NCBI GenBank assembly: GCA_902825945.1
Contig: CADECY010000010.1
Location: 28,695 to 75,768, forward strand
Length of the DNA: 47,074 bases
Reading direction: 5' to 3'
Origin: an uncultured Acidobacteriota bacterium
GTDB lineage: Bacteria > Acidobacteriota > Terriglobia > Bryobacterales > Bryobacteraceae
In this document: piece after piece, positions 28,457 through 36,916 of the stretch
Layout: every line of letters starts with the position of its first letter
Position numbering within the stretch: the stretch's first letter is position 1
Notes under the pieces: model-generated
Databases searched by the model: none
What the model was told of the DNA's origin: nothing
The model's input: the letters and a program-made list of their open reading frames with translations, nothing else
Translations under genes and position numbers: made by a program

Positions 28457-29842
28457 CTACAGGTCCGGCTTGGCCCGGTGGAAGTCCGTCGTATCCTCGA
28501 TCGCCGCGCCCACCCGGAACAAAAGCGGCTCGTCGAACGGCCTCCCGATCAACTGCGCGCTGACCGGCATCCGCCCGGAAGTCAGACCGCAAGGTAACGC
28601 CAGCGCGGGCAGACTCAACACGTTGATCGCGCGGACGAAACGCGTCGTCGCCAGCCGCGTGTCTTCCTTCTGCCCCGCGATCTCCACCTCGAGCTCCCCG
28701 ATCTTCGGCGCTCCGATTGGCGCGCACGGCGTGAGCACGCAATCCACCTTCGTCAGCAGGTCTGCCCATTCGCGCTGGAAGACCCGCCGCAACCTCTGCG
28801 CGTTCACGTAATCGGTCGCCGCGATCAGCCGGCCCTGGTCGAACAGTGCCATGATGTCGGCCCCGAATTTCAATCGATCGCCCAGGTACCGTGACATGCA
28901 CGCCGAGGCTTCCGACATCAGAATGACCCTGCCCGTGGCGTTGATCGCCGCGATATCGGGCACGCGCACCGGAACCACCTCCGCGCCCGCGCCCTGTAGC
29001 ACCGGGACCAGCGCTTCCACCGCGCGCGACACTTCTGGATCCACCCGTTCGAAGTAGAAATTCTCCGGCAAACCCACACGAACTCCGGCAAGCGACACAT
29101 TGGTCGCGGGAACCATTTCGGGAACCGGTACGCGGGCCGACGAATCGTCGCGCGCATCGAATCCCGAAATCGCCTGCATACAGATCGCCGCGTCGCGAAC
29201 CGACCCAGCCAGCGGACCCATATGATCGAGAGTAAAGTCGAGCGGCATCACCCCGTAGCGGCTCGCGCGGCCGGTCGTGGGCTTGATCCCCACGCATCCG
29301 CAGTATGCCGCGGGAATTCGAATCGATCCCCCCGTATCGGAGCCCATCGCCATGAATACCGATCGCGCGCCCACCGTCGCGCCCGAGCCCCCGCTCGAAC
29401 CGCCCGGAATGCAGTCGAGATTCCACGGATTGCGGATCGTTCCGAAATGCGGATTGTTCGACGTCACCCCGTAGGCGAGTTCGTGCATGCCGGTCTTGCC
29501 CACGATCACCGCGCCGGCCGCTTCGAGCTTCTCCGTGACGGCCGAATCGATCTCGGGCACATGATCCTTGAACAGCGCCGATCCCACCGTCGTGCGAATG
29601 CCCTTCGTGCAGTAGACATCCTTGAGCGCCACCGGAATCCCGTGCAGCGGACCACGCACATGGCCTCGCGCCCGCTCGGCATCAAGCCGCGCCGCCGCCT
29701 CCATTGCACGCTCGTCGAGGATCGTGATGTAGGCGTTGAGCTTCGGCTCGAGCCGCCGGATCGAATCGAGCGCGGTCCTGGTCAACTCGGTGGCGGAGAT
29801 CTTCTTCGCGCTCTGGAGATTGCCGGCTTGCTGAATCGTCAC
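28457..29842 (-). CDS. GatA-like amidase (amidase signature family)
   Basis: This 461-residue Ser-Ser-Lys amidase has catalytic Lys74 (PVALKDVYCTKG), cis-Ser149 (PGGSSGGSGA) and nucleophile Ser173 (GSDTGGSIRIPA), spaced as in GatA and FAAH. GTG 29842 is chosen because it overlaps the stop of the small upstream gene (GTGA) and gives the normal N-terminus TIQQAGNLQSAKKISATEL. There is no signal peptide. It could be an aspartyl/glutamyl-tRNA amidotransferase A-type or a stand-alone amide hydrolase. The absence of gatB and the presence of a small helical partner favour a catabolic amidase of the AtzE type. Confidence 0.9.
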   Translation of the reverse strand: MTIQQAGNLQSAKKISATELTRTALDSIRRLEPKLNAYITILDERAMEAAARLDAERARGHVRGPLHGIPVALKDVYCTKGIRTTVGSALFKDHVPEIDSAVTEKLEAAGAVIVGKTGMHELAYGVTSNNPHFGTIRNPWNLDCIPGGSSGGSGATVGARSVFMAMGSDTGGSIRIPAAYCGCVGIKPTTGRASRYGVMPLDFTLDHMGPLAGSVRDAAICMQAISGFDARDDSSARVPVPEMVPATNVSLAGVRVGLPENFYFERVDPEVSRAVEALVPVLQGAGAEVVPVRVPDIAAINATGRVILMSEASACMSRYLGDRLKFGADIMALFDQGRLIAATDYVNAQRLRRVFQREWADLLTKVDCVLTPCAPIGAPKIGELEVEIAGQKEDTRLATTRFVRAINVLSLPALALPCGLTSGRMPVSAQLIGRPFDEPLLFRVGAAIEDTTDFHRAKPDL

Positions 29843-30027
29843 GCACCCACCTCCTTGTCGCGCCCCGTCAATTGGACATAGGACGGTTCTCCGTCGAACG
29901 GAATCCGTTCGAGCAACGGACGGAATGCCGCCTCCAGTCCGTCCAGCGAGGGAACGATCCGCTCGAGCGAATCGGCGGGGATATCCGGGGCGACCGCCGC
30001 GGCGATCGACTTCCAATCTTTGGCCAT
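29839..30027 (-). CDS. Small GatC/AtzG-like amidase partner protein
   Basis: This 62-residue, mostly helical, acidic protein (MAKDWKSIAAAVAPDIPADS ... LERIPFDGEPSYVQL) is encoded upstream of the amidase with a 4-nt overlap. Size, position and the C-terminal hydrophobic-acidic tail (EPSYVQL) resemble GatC and AtzG, which wrap around GatA or AtzE and are needed for its stability. The assignment rests on context and pattern, not on strong motif identity. A TAGAAT hexamer lies 7 nt before the ATG; it overlaps the -10 of the divergent glycosidase gene. Confidence 0.7.
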   Translation of the reverse strand: MAKDWKSIAAAVAPDIPADSLERIVPSLDGLEAAFRPLLERIPFDGEPSYVQLTGRDKEVGA

Positions 30028-30033
30028 GGGCGT

Positions 30034-30040
30034 TATTCTA
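30034..30040. promoter_or_regulatory. Overlapping divergent -10-like elements
   Basis: Plus strand TATTCT (30034-30039) lies 8 nt before the GH5-like ATG 30048. Minus strand TAGAAT (30040-30035) lies 7 nt before the GatC-like ATG 30027. The two share five base pairs, so the promoters would exclude each other and both mRNAs would be leaderless. Confidence 0.45.
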
Positions 30041-30047
30041 TCTCGAC

Positions 30048-30995
30048 ATGGGCCTTTCGACCTCCGGAAACCGAATCATCGACTCAGCGACCGGCGCCCC
30101 GGTGCTGCTGCGCGGCGTCAACCGCTCGGGCCTCGAGTACTCCGAACCCGACGAAGATGGCTTCGTCTCCGCCGCCGGATTGTCGCGTTACGAAATCCGC
30201 TACCTCGTCCGCGAATGGAAGTGCAACATCATCCGGCTCCCCTTCAATCAGGACTGGGTGCTCAATGGGCGAGGCGGCAGATCCGGCGAGGACTATCTTC
30301 GCGAAATCGATCGCGTGATCGACTGGGCGGCCGCCTACGGCGCCTACACGCTGCTCGATCTCCAGTGGCTCAATGCGGACACTCCGTTCGGCAGCGGACG
30401 CCAGTTCGTGCCGCCTCTGCCAAACGCGGATTCGCCGCGCATGTGGTCGATCCTCGCGCGCCGCTACGCGCGCAATACGTTCGTCTTGTACGACATCTTG
30501 AACGAACCGCACGACCGCCTGCCGGATGATCCGCACCCGCTCCCGCATCACGACGGTGGATTCTATCCCAGCCGCCATCGCCAGGTGACCATGGCCGAGT
30601 GGCAGCCGTGGGCTCGGGTGCTGATTCAGGCGATCCGCGCCGAAGCGCCGCAGGCGCTGGTGTTCGTCTCCGGGACGAACTGGGGATACGACCTGCGGGG
30701 GTTCCCTATGGAGGAGCTTCCGAATCTCGTGTACTCCACGCACGTTTACCGGAATAAGGGGACTAGCCGCCGGGACTGGGCCGATGCCTTTGGGCGATTG
30801 TCTCTATCCCATCCGGTATTCGCGGGGGAGTGGGGCGGCGGGGATGGGGATATCGATTGGGGGCGTAGGCTGGCAGAGTACTTCGAGGAGTTGGGGATCG
30901 GTTGGACCGCGTGGAGCTGGTCGAACGAGCCGTTCGTCGTACAGCGGTACGCGACAACCCGTTTCGGGGGGATAGTGAAGGCGGTACTGTCCTAG
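30048..30995 (+). CDS. GH5-type (cellulase-fold) glycoside hydrolase, no signal peptide
   Basis: The 315-residue TIM-barrel protein begins at GNRIIDSATGAPVLLRGVNR, the typical first strand of GH5 enzymes. NIIRLPFNQDWVL and YTLLDLQWLN follow. The acid/base Glu is in YDILNEPHD (about residue 152) and the nucleophile in VFAGEWGGG (about 259), with a late WTAWSWSNEP. It should cleave a beta-linked glycan. Unlike most family members it lacks a signal peptide, implying action on imported oligosaccharides or export by another route. ATG 30048 is set by the conserved N-terminus. Confidence 0.88.
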   Translation: MGLSTSGNRIIDSATGAPVLLRGVNRSGLEYSEPDEDGFVSAAGLSRYEIRYLVREWKCNIIRLPFNQDWVLNGRGGRSGEDYLREIDRVIDWAAAYGAYTLLDLQWLNADTPFGSGRQFVPPLPNADSPRMWSILARRYARNTFVLYDILNEPHDRLPDDPHPLPHHDGGFYPSRHRQVTMAEWQPWARVLIQAIRAEAPQALVFVSGTNWGYDLRGFPMEELPNLVYSTHVYRNKGTSRRDWADAFGRLSLSHPVFAGEWGGGDGDIDWGRRLAEYFEELGIGWTAWSWSNEPFVVQRYATTRFGGIVKAVLS

Positions 30996-31027
30996 TCTAC
31001 GGGCCGATGACAGGCAGGAAATTTAGG

Positions 31028-31058
31028 TTTTTCCGCGGACCGCGTGAGATTTTTCCGC
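31028..31058 (+). promoter_or_regulatory. Direct repeats upstream of the sigma-like gene
   Basis: TTTTTCCGC occurs at 31028-31036 and 31050-31058, exactly 22 bp apart (two helical turns), in an AT-richer stretch of an otherwise GC-rich region. The spacing suits a dimeric regulator or tandem promoter elements. The intergenic region 30996-31139 has no other obvious gene. Confidence 0.4.
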
Positions 31059-31111
31059 CTCGTTTCCTACTAATTAGATAGCCACCCCAGTATCACCCTC
31101 GTGTGGAATCA

Positions 31112-31130
31112 ATCGGTGTCAAGCACCGAT
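31112..31130 (+). promoter_or_regulatory. Hairpin directly before the Shine-Dalgarno of the sigma-like gene
   Basis: ATCGGTG-TCAAG-CACCGAT forms a perfect 7-bp stem with a 5-nt loop. GGAGGG begins at the next base (31131) and the ATG follows at 31140. It could act as an operator in DNA or modulate translation in RNA. Confidence 0.5.
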
Positions 31131-31139
31131 GGAGGGACT

Positions 31140-31784
31140 ATGTACTTTCAGGAACGGATTCTCCCAACCGCGGGAGAGTCCACCCTGCAGTTCGACAAAG
31201 AGGTTGACGCCCCCGCCGCGGAGGCCAGTCAAGAAGAGACGCCCCGAGATGCCCGAGCCGTCTGGCCCGGACTCGTGGCACGGGTCCGGCGGGGAGATCC
31301 GCGCGCGGCGGCTGATCTCACCCGGCTCTGCCGTCCTGGCGTACGGCTGCTGTTGAAGCTGAATCTCAGCGCCGTCGGATTGGACCGTATCGTCGAAGAG
31401 ACCATCGCCGGCGCACTCGAAGAGATCCGGAGCGGCTGGATCCGCGAACCGCGAGATCTCTCGGCCTTCGTGCGGACTGTCATCGAACGTCTGGCGCCAG
31501 CGCCGGGCAGCCGCGGCGCGAGCGATCAGGCGCGGGCCCGCCGCCGCTCCTCCGAGCTCGAGACCGCGCTGCGCGCCTTTCCCGCGGACGAGCAGATCTG
31601 GCTTCGCCGGTTCTATATCGAAGGCTGGGAAGCCGCCCAGGTGATCGCCGCGAGCGGCATGTCGGAAGCTGCCTTCTCCGAGCTTCGGCGCCGCCTCCGC
31701 CAGCAGGCCGGGCTTCCCGGGTATCCGTCCGCGGAGCAAGAGAAGCCTCGGGTCCGAAGAGCCGCGGCGGGAGAACCCGCCTAA
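31140..31784 (+). CDS. Divergent sigma-70 (ECF-like) protein
   Basis: This 214-residue protein has an acidic low-complexity N-terminus (about 40 residues), then helices resembling sigma region 2 (WPGLVARVRRGDPRAAADLT ... LDRIVEETIAGALEEI). The region-4-like helix-turn-helix reads LETALRAFPADEQIWLRRFY, then GMSEAAFSELRRRLRQQAG. Region 2 lacks the conserved aromatic residues used for promoter melting, so it may be a degenerate ECF factor or a regulator derived from one. ATG 31140 is preceded by a strong GGAGGG. No anti-sigma gene is adjacent. Confidence 0.6.
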   Translation: MYFQERILPTAGESTLQFDKEVDAPAAEASQEETPRDARAVWPGLVARVRRGDPRAAADLTRLCRPGVRLLLKLNLSAVGLDRIVEETIAGALEEIRSGWIREPRDLSAFVRTVIERLAPAPGSRGASDQARARRRSSELETALRAFPADEQIWLRRFYIEGWEAAQVIAASGMSEAAFSELRRRLRQQAGLPGYPSAEQEKPRVRRAAAGEPA

Positions 31785-31889
31785 CTACCCGCGCCACCGC
31801 ACACCGGCCGTGCCCGCGTTCGCGGAAGCCCGCAATCGCCCTCGGCGCCGCGTCCACTCCGCCCGCCAGACTATCATGAGAGATTGCCC

Positions 31890-33296
31890 ATGGCCCGAAT
31901 CCTGATGGTGGCGAGTGAAGCCGCTCCGTTCGCGAAAACAGGCGGTCTCGCCGACGTGGTGGGTGCCCTGCCGCGCGCGCTCGCCGAACTCGGCCACGAA
32001 GTCGCGGTCGTCATGCCGCGCTACGGGAACATCCCAACGGCGGACATGACCCACGCCTGGGGCAATCTGATCGCCTACCTCGGCCGACACGCGATTTCCG
32101 CCGATATCTGGACCAAACAGGAGCGCGGCGTCACCTTCTTCTTCGTCGACACGCCGTGGCTCTACGATCGATTCGGCTACTACGGCCATGCCGACGATCA
32201 CCTCCGCTTCGGTAATCTCTGCCTCAACGCGCTGAACGTCATCCGCTTCCTTTGGCGGCCCGACGTGGTCCACCTGCATGACTGGCAGTCCGCGCTCGTT
32301 GCTCCCTATTTGAAAACGCGTTTTCAAATGGACCCGACCTTCCAGGGCATCCGCATCGTCTACACGATTCACAACCTCGAGCATCAGGGCCGCCTCGGCA
32401 AGGCTCTGTTCCCCGAACTCGGGCTCGACTCGTGGCTGATGCAGATGGACTTCATGGAATACTTCGGCGACGTCAATCTGATGAAGGGCGGAATCGTCTT
32501 CGCCGATGCGATCACCACGGTGAGTCCGCGCTACGCGGCCGAGATCCAGACGCCGGAGTTCGGCTTCGGGCTCGACGGCTTCCTGCGGGCCTACTCGGGC
32601 AAGCTCCGAGGGATTCTCAACGGCGTCGACTATCGCGAGTGGGATCCGTCGATCGACACACACCTCGCCGCGCCGTACTCGAGCGAAGATCTCGCCGGCA
32701 AGCGGGACTGCAAGCTACGACTCCTGCGCAAGCTCGGGCTTCCGGAAGAGAACATGGACCGGCCGGTGCTCGGCATCGTCTCCCGCATGGCGCGGCAGAA
32801 GGGCTTCGATATTCTCTCCGAAGTCGCCTGGGAGTTGATGAACGATGATGTCTGCCTCACCGTGCTCGGCTCGGGTGAGAAGCGCTACGAAGATCTCTTC
32901 CGCAATCTCGAAACGGCCTTTCCGGGCCGCGCCGCGACGTTCTTCGGCTTCAACGATACGCTTGCGCATGAGATCGAAGCGGGCTCCGATATCTTCCTGA
33001 TGCCGAGCCTGTTCGAGCCGTGCGGGCTCAATCAGATCTACTCGCTCCGTTACGGGACGATTCCCGTCGTTCGCGCCACAGGCGGACTCGATGACACGGT
33101 CGATGGCGAAACCGGCTTCAAGTTCTGGGGCTATTGGCCGCCCGACTTCCTGCTCGCTGTCCGCGCCGCGCTCGCCGAGTACAAGAATCCGGAAGCATGG
33201 CAGGCGCGCATGCGCCGCGCGATGTCGCGCGACTTCTCGTGGGCGTCATCCGCGCGCCAATACTCCGGTCTCTACCGTCAACTGCTGGGACGCTGA
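31890..33296 (+). CDS. glgA: Glycogen/starch synthase (GT5)
   Basis: This 468-residue ADP-glucose-type glucosyltransferase has the N-terminal KTGGLADVVGALPRAL loop, VVHLHDWQSALVAPYLKTRF, and GILNGVDYREWDPS. The GT-B C-terminal domain contains GIVSRMARQKGFDIL and the SLFEPCGLNQIYSLRYGTIP motif with Glu-x7-Glu-like catalytic region. ATG 31890 (MARILMVASEAAPFAK) is the family start; an in-frame TTG at 31884 is less likely. TATCAT at 31872-31877 is a candidate -10. An AT-rich 22-bp palindrome lies within codons near residue 145. The stop overlaps the aat start. Confidence 0.95.
   Translation: MARILMVASEAAPFAKTGGLADVVGALPRALAELGHEVAVVMPRYGNIPTADMTHAWGNLIAYLGRHAISADIWTKQERGVTFFFVDTPWLYDRFGYYGHADDHLRFGNLCLNALNVIRFLWRPDVVHLHDWQSALVAPYLKTRFQMDPTFQGIRIVYTIHNLEHQGRLGKALFPELGLDSWLMQMDFMEYFGDVNLMKGGIVFADAITTVSPRYAAEIQTPEFGFGLDGFLRAYSGKLRGILNGVDYREWDPSIDTHLAAPYSSEDLAGKRDCKLRLLRKLGLPEENMDRPVLGIVSRMARQKGFDILSEVAWELMNDDVCLTVLGSGEKRYEDLFRNLETAFPGRAATFFGFNDTLAHEIEAGSDIFLMPSLFEPCGLNQIYSLRYGTIPVVRATGGLDDTVDGETGFKFWGYWPPDFLLAVRAALAEYKNPEAWQARMRRAMSRDFSWASSARQYSGLYRQLLGR
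32308..32329. repeat. Perfect 22-bp palindrome inside glgA
   Basis: Half-site ATTTGAAAACG followed by its exact complement; 16 of 22 bases are A/T in a GC-rich gene. It encodes YLKTRFQM within an otherwise conserved stretch. Confidence 0.8.
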
Positions 33297-33898
33297 TGGA
33301 TGTTCGTGCCATCTCCGAAGTTCTCACTCCGGGAATGATCGAGGAGAATTATCCGAAAGGACTCTTCCCGATGGCGAACCCGGGCTGGGGTGTCATCACG
33401 TGGCACTGCCCCAGCCATCGCGCGGTGATTCCGCTCGACGCGTTTCACGTATCGCGCTCGCTCGAGCGGACACTGAAGAAGGGTGTCTTCGAAGTCACCT
33501 TCGATACCGCGTTCGAGCAGGTCATGCGCGCTTGCGCCGATCGCGGAGACGAGGACGAAACCTGGATCAACGAAGAGTTCATCGGGGTCTACACAGAGCT
33601 TCACCGGCGGGGCGAGGCCCACTCGGTCGAGGTGTGGGTGGATGGCGCGCTGGCGGGCGGGACCTACGGGGTACACTTCGGCGGAGCCTTCTTCGCGGAG
33701 TCAAAATTCCACCGCGTGCGCGACATGTCGAAGGTCGCGCTCACGCACCTGGCGTGGCGCCTGCGGCAGCGCGGCTTCGGCCTGCTCGAGGTGCAATATT
33801 TGACGCCGCACCTGGCGCAATTCGGTACGATTGAAATCCGCCACGCCGACTACATGAAACGGCTTCGCGCCGCGCTGGCGCTGAAATGCGAATTCTGA
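33296..33898 (+). CDS. aat: Leucyl/phenylalanyl-tRNA-protein transferase
   Basis: The 200-residue transferase adds Leu or Phe to N-terminal basic residues of proteins, marking them for ClpS/ClpAP degradation. MIEENYPKGLFPMANPGWGV, ITWHCPSHRAVIPLDAFHVS and TWINEEFIGVYTELHRRGEA are present, followed by FFAESKFHRVRDMSKVALTH and YLTPHLAQFGTIEI. It is shorter than the E. coli enzyme at the N-terminus, as in many non-proteobacteria. The start overlaps the glgA stop (TGATG), so expression is coupled. Confidence 0.93.
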   Translation: MDVRAISEVLTPGMIEENYPKGLFPMANPGWGVITWHCPSHRAVIPLDAFHVSRSLERTLKKGVFEVTFDTAFEQVMRACADRGDEDETWINEEFIGVYTELHRRGEAHSVEVWVDGALAGGTYGVHFGGAFFAESKFHRVRDMSKVALTHLAWRLRQRGFGLLEVQYLTPHLAQFGTIEIRHADYMKRLRAALALKCEF

Positions 33899-33908
33899 GA
33901 GGGAACTG

Positions 33909-36014
33909 ATGAGCGAACTGGTCAAGTACTCCGTCGAAGACGGCATCGCGATCGTGACGATCGACAATCCGCCGGTGAACGCGCTGAGTCCGGGCGTGCC
34001 GGATGGTATCCGCGAGGCGGTTCTCCGCGCGGGCTCGGAAGCCGCGGTCCAGGCGATCGTGATCATCGGCGCGGGCCGCACCTTCATCGCGGGCGCCGAT
34101 ATCCGCGAGTTCGGCAAGATCACCTCGGGCGAAAAGTCGCGCGAGGCGACCACGCTCCATCCGCTGCTCGCCGTGCTCGAAGGTTCGCCGAAACCGGTGG
34201 TGATGGCGATTCACGGAACGGCTTTCGGCGGCGGACTCGAGATCGCGCAAGCCGGTCATTACCGTGTCGCGGTCGCCAACGCACAGGTGGGCCAGCCGGA
34301 AGTGAAGCTCGGCATCATTCCGGGCGCGGCGGGAACACAGCGGCTGCCGAGGCTCGCCGGAGTTGCCAAGGCAGCGGAGATGTGTGCATTCGGTGATCCG
34401 ATCCCTGCGAAGGCCGCGCTGGAAGCGGGAATCGTCGACCGCATCATCGAGGGTAACCTGCTCGCCGGAGCGATCGCCTTCGCGCGAGAAGTAGCGGCGA
34501 AGCCCGCTCCGAAAACGAGCGAGCGCAACGAGAAGCTCTCCGAGCCGTGCGACTTCGACGCCCTGCGCGCCGCCGCGCGCAAGCGCCTGCGTGGACAGGA
34601 GGCGCCGATCGCCGCGATCGATGCCGTGGAAGCCGCGACCAAACTGCCGTTCGCCGAGGGGGTCCGCCGCGAGGCCGAACTTTTCCAGCAGTGTCTCTTC
34701 TCGACGCAATCGAAGGCGATGATCCATGCCTTCTTCGGCGAGCGGACCGTGCAGAAGATCCCGGGCATCGGCAAGGATGTCGAACTGCTCCCGATCCGCA
34801 AAGCCGCGATCATCGGCGCGGGTACGATGGGTGGCGGCATCGCGATGGTCTATGCGAACGCCGGAATTCCGGTGCTGCTCAAAGAGACCGCGCAAGACGC
34901 ACTCGATCGCGGGCTCGCGACCATTCGACGAAACTACGCGAATTCGGTCGCCAAGGGAAAGATGACGCAGGAGGCGATGGATCGTACGATGGCGCGGATC
35001 ACGCCCACGCTCTCGTTCGATGGATTCGGCGAGGCCGACATCATTGTCGAAGCGGTCTTCGAGAACATGGCGTTGAAGAAGCAGATCTTCGCCGAACTCG
35101 ACAAGATCGCGCGGCCCGATGCGATTCTGGCGACCAACACTTCGACCCTCGACATCGACGAGATCGCGAGCGCCACTACGAGGCCCGGGCAGGTGATCGG
35201 CAATCACTTCTTCAGTCCGGCGAATGTGATGAAGCTTCTCGAACTGGTGCGCGGCAAAGCGACCTCCGATCGCGTCATCGCCACTTGCATGGATCTCGGC
35301 AAGCGGCTGCGCAAGGTCGCCGTGCTCGCGGGCAATTGCTACGGCTTCATCGGCAATCGCATGTTCGCGCCCTACATCCGCGAGGCGATGCTGCTCGCCG
35401 AAGATGGCACTCCGTTCGAGCTCGTGGACCAGACGCTCTACGAGTTCGGCATGGCCATGGGCCCAATGGCGGTGTGCGACCTGGCGGGCCTCGACGTCAA
35501 CTACCGGATCCGGCAGGAGTACAAGCACCTCGAAGTCCCCGGCGTTCGCTATCCGGAAGTGGAAACGATGCTCGCCGCGCGCGGCCACTATGGCCAGAAG
35601 ACCGGTCGCGGCTGGTATCTTTACGAAGGTACGAAGAACGCCGGACCGAATCCGGAGATGAGCGACATCATCGCGGCCTACGCGCCCGAAAAGTCTCTTC
35701 CTCAGTCCCGCGCTTCGCGCGACGAGATCATCGAGCGGACGGTCTACGCGCTCATCAACGAGGGCGCGCGCTTGCTCAAGGAAGGCATCGCGATCCGCTC
35801 AGTCGATATCGACATCGTCTATCTCAACGGCTACGGATTTCCGGTCTGGCGCGGAGGCCCGATGCACTATGCCGACACGGTAGGGCTTGCTCGGGTGGCC
35901 GCGAAAGTCCGCGAGTTTCACGAACGGTTCGGCTATCATTGGAAACCCGCTCCGCTCCTCGAACAACTCGCCGGCCAGGGCTCGACCTTCGCGGCCTGGA
36001 GCGCCACTCGCTAA
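33909..36014 (+). CDS. Bifunctional enoyl-CoA hydratase / 3-hydroxyacyl-CoA dehydrogenase
   Basis: This 701-residue FadB/FadJ-like fusion has an N-terminal crotonase domain (about 1-190) with GRTFIAGADIREFG, HGTAFGGGLEIAQAGHYRVA and AQVGQPEVKLGIIPGAAGTQ. Both hydratase glutamates are kept (QPEV and AAEM). The NAD-binding domain starts at AAIIGAGTMGGGIAMVYA (about residue 300), with the catalytic His in GNHFFSPANVMKLLEL, and is followed by two C-terminal helical HAD domains. It performs two steps of fatty-acid beta-oxidation. A GAGAGGGAAC Shine-Dalgarno precedes the ATG. No thiolase gene is adjacent. Confidence 0.95.
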   Translation: MSELVKYSVEDGIAIVTIDNPPVNALSPGVPDGIREAVLRAGSEAAVQAIVIIGAGRTFIAGADIREFGKITSGEKSREATTLHPLLAVLEGSPKPVVMAIHGTAFGGGLEIAQAGHYRVAVANAQVGQPEVKLGIIPGAAGTQRLPRLAGVAKAAEMCAFGDPIPAKAALEAGIVDRIIEGNLLAGAIAFAREVAAKPAPKTSERNEKLSEPCDFDALRAAARKRLRGQEAPIAAIDAVEAATKLPFAEGVRREAELFQQCLFSTQSKAMIHAFFGERTVQKIPGIGKDVELLPIRKAAIIGAGTMGGGIAMVYANAGIPVLLKETAQDALDRGLATIRRNYANSVAKGKMTQEAMDRTMARITPTLSFDGFGEADIIVEAVFENMALKKQIFAELDKIARPDAILATNTSTLDIDEIASATTRPGQVIGNHFFSPANVMKLLELVRGKATSDRVIATCMDLGKRLRKVAVLAGNCYGFIGNRMFAPYIREAMLLAEDGTPFELVDQTLYEFGMAMGPMAVCDLAGLDVNYRIRQEYKHLEVPGVRYPEVETMLAARGHYGQKTGRGWYLYEGTKNAGPNPEMSDIIAAYAPEKSLPQSRASRDEIIERTVYALINEGARLLKEGIAIRSVDIDIVYLNGYGFPVWRGGPMHYADTVGLARVAAKVREFHERFGYHWKPAPLLEQLAGQGSTFAAWSATR

Positions 36015-36097
36015 CCGCGCTCCGCGAACGCAACGCACCAGCGGTAGTACGCCCTCGAGCCATGCACACAGCAAATCGTGTACAATGGAGGTGACCC

Positions 36098-36151
36098 ATG
36101 GAGGTGGATCTTCCCTACACGATGGGCTACAGTAACATCTCGACCCGTTGA
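36098..36151 (+). other. Short ORF with strong Shine-Dalgarno before comF-like gene
   Basis: GGAGGTGACCC leads into ATG 36098 and a 17-codon frame (MEVDLPYTMGYSNISTR) ending at TGA 36149-36151. A +1 shift at CGT-TGA would join it to the ComF frame. It is either a leader peptide, a frameshifted true N-terminus or a programmed frameshift site. Confidence 0.4.
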
Positions 36152-36170
36152 TACAACGGTCCTGGATAAG

Positions 36171-36914
36171 TTGGCGGGCCACGCGCTCGGCTTACTTTTC
36201 CCGGCGGATTGTCGCGTCTGCGGCGTCGCCCTTCATGAGGTCTCGCGTCTCCCCGTTTGCCGGACTTGCCTGGATTCGGTGGAGCCGTTCACTCCGGAGT
36301 TTTCTTGCGTCCAGTGCCGGACGCCGTTCCTGAACGAGTTTCCGCTCGACGCCGATGGGCGTTGCCCGTTGTGCCGCGAAGGCCTGCGTGGCTTCGATGC
36401 GGCCTATTCGTTCGGGTCCTACGACGGCACGTTACGGAAGCTCATTCATATTTTCAAGTACGAGCGGGTTCGAACGATGGCCGCTCCGCTGGGCACCTTG
36501 CTGGCCCGGGCGGCGCCGCGCGGCCGGGCCTTTGACGCCGTGATCGCCATGCCGATGCACTGGTACCGGCGCTTCGAACGCGGATTCAACCAAGCGGATC
36601 TATTGGCCGGTCATGTCGCACGCCGTCTCGGCGCGCCGGTGATCGCGCCAATGCGCCGCCGTTGGTCGCCGCGCCAGTCGGGCCTCACGATGTCCGAGCG
36701 GAAACGGATGCCGGCCAAGGCATTCGACGTTCGCCCGGGGACCGTCGAGGGCAAACGAATCCTGCTCATCGATGACGTGTTGACCACCGGCGCCACCGCC
36801 GGTGCCTGCGGACGCGCGCTGAAGAGCGCCGGCGCGGCTCACGTCAGTGTACTGACGGTGGCGCGAGCGGACCGCCGTTTCGGCGCCGCCGTCATCCGCT
36901 CCGGAGTTTCCTAA
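36171..36914 (+). CDS. ComF-like phosphoribosyltransferase with double zinc ribbon
   Basis: The protein has 247 residues from TTG 36171; GTG 36078 would add 31 residues. Two zinc ribbons come first (CRVCG ... CRTC, and CVQC ... CPLC), then the phosphoribosyltransferase fold with [20 protein letters not shown] and the PRPP loop [19 protein letters not shown]. Relatives support DNA uptake (ComFC) or have unknown nucleotide roles. The start is uncertain: the best ribosome site upstream serves a 17-codon frame that is out of phase by one base. The HNH nuclease gene follows after 2 nt. Confidence 0.88.
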   Translation: MAGHALGLLFPADCRVCGVALHEVSRLPVCRTCLDSVEPFTPEFSCVQCRTPFLNEFPLDADGRCPLCREGLRGFDAAYSFGSYDGTLRKLIHIFKYERVRTMAAPLGTLLARAAPRGRAFDAVIAMPMHWYRRFERGFNQADLLAGHVARRLGAPVIAPMRRRWSPRQSGLTMSERKRMPAKAFDVRPGTVEGKRILLIDDVLTTGATAGACGRALKSAGAAHVSVLTVARADRRFGAAVIRSGVS

Positions 36915-36916
36915 TC

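Noticed and set aside
33741..35588. 615-residue minus-strand frame
   Set aside because: Antisense shadow of the fused hydratase/dehydrogenase gene.
36081..36086. TACAAT as -10 of the comF-like gene
   Set aside because: A start 7 nt downstream would remove the strong GGAGGTG from the mRNA, so the two signals conflict; not annotated as promoter.
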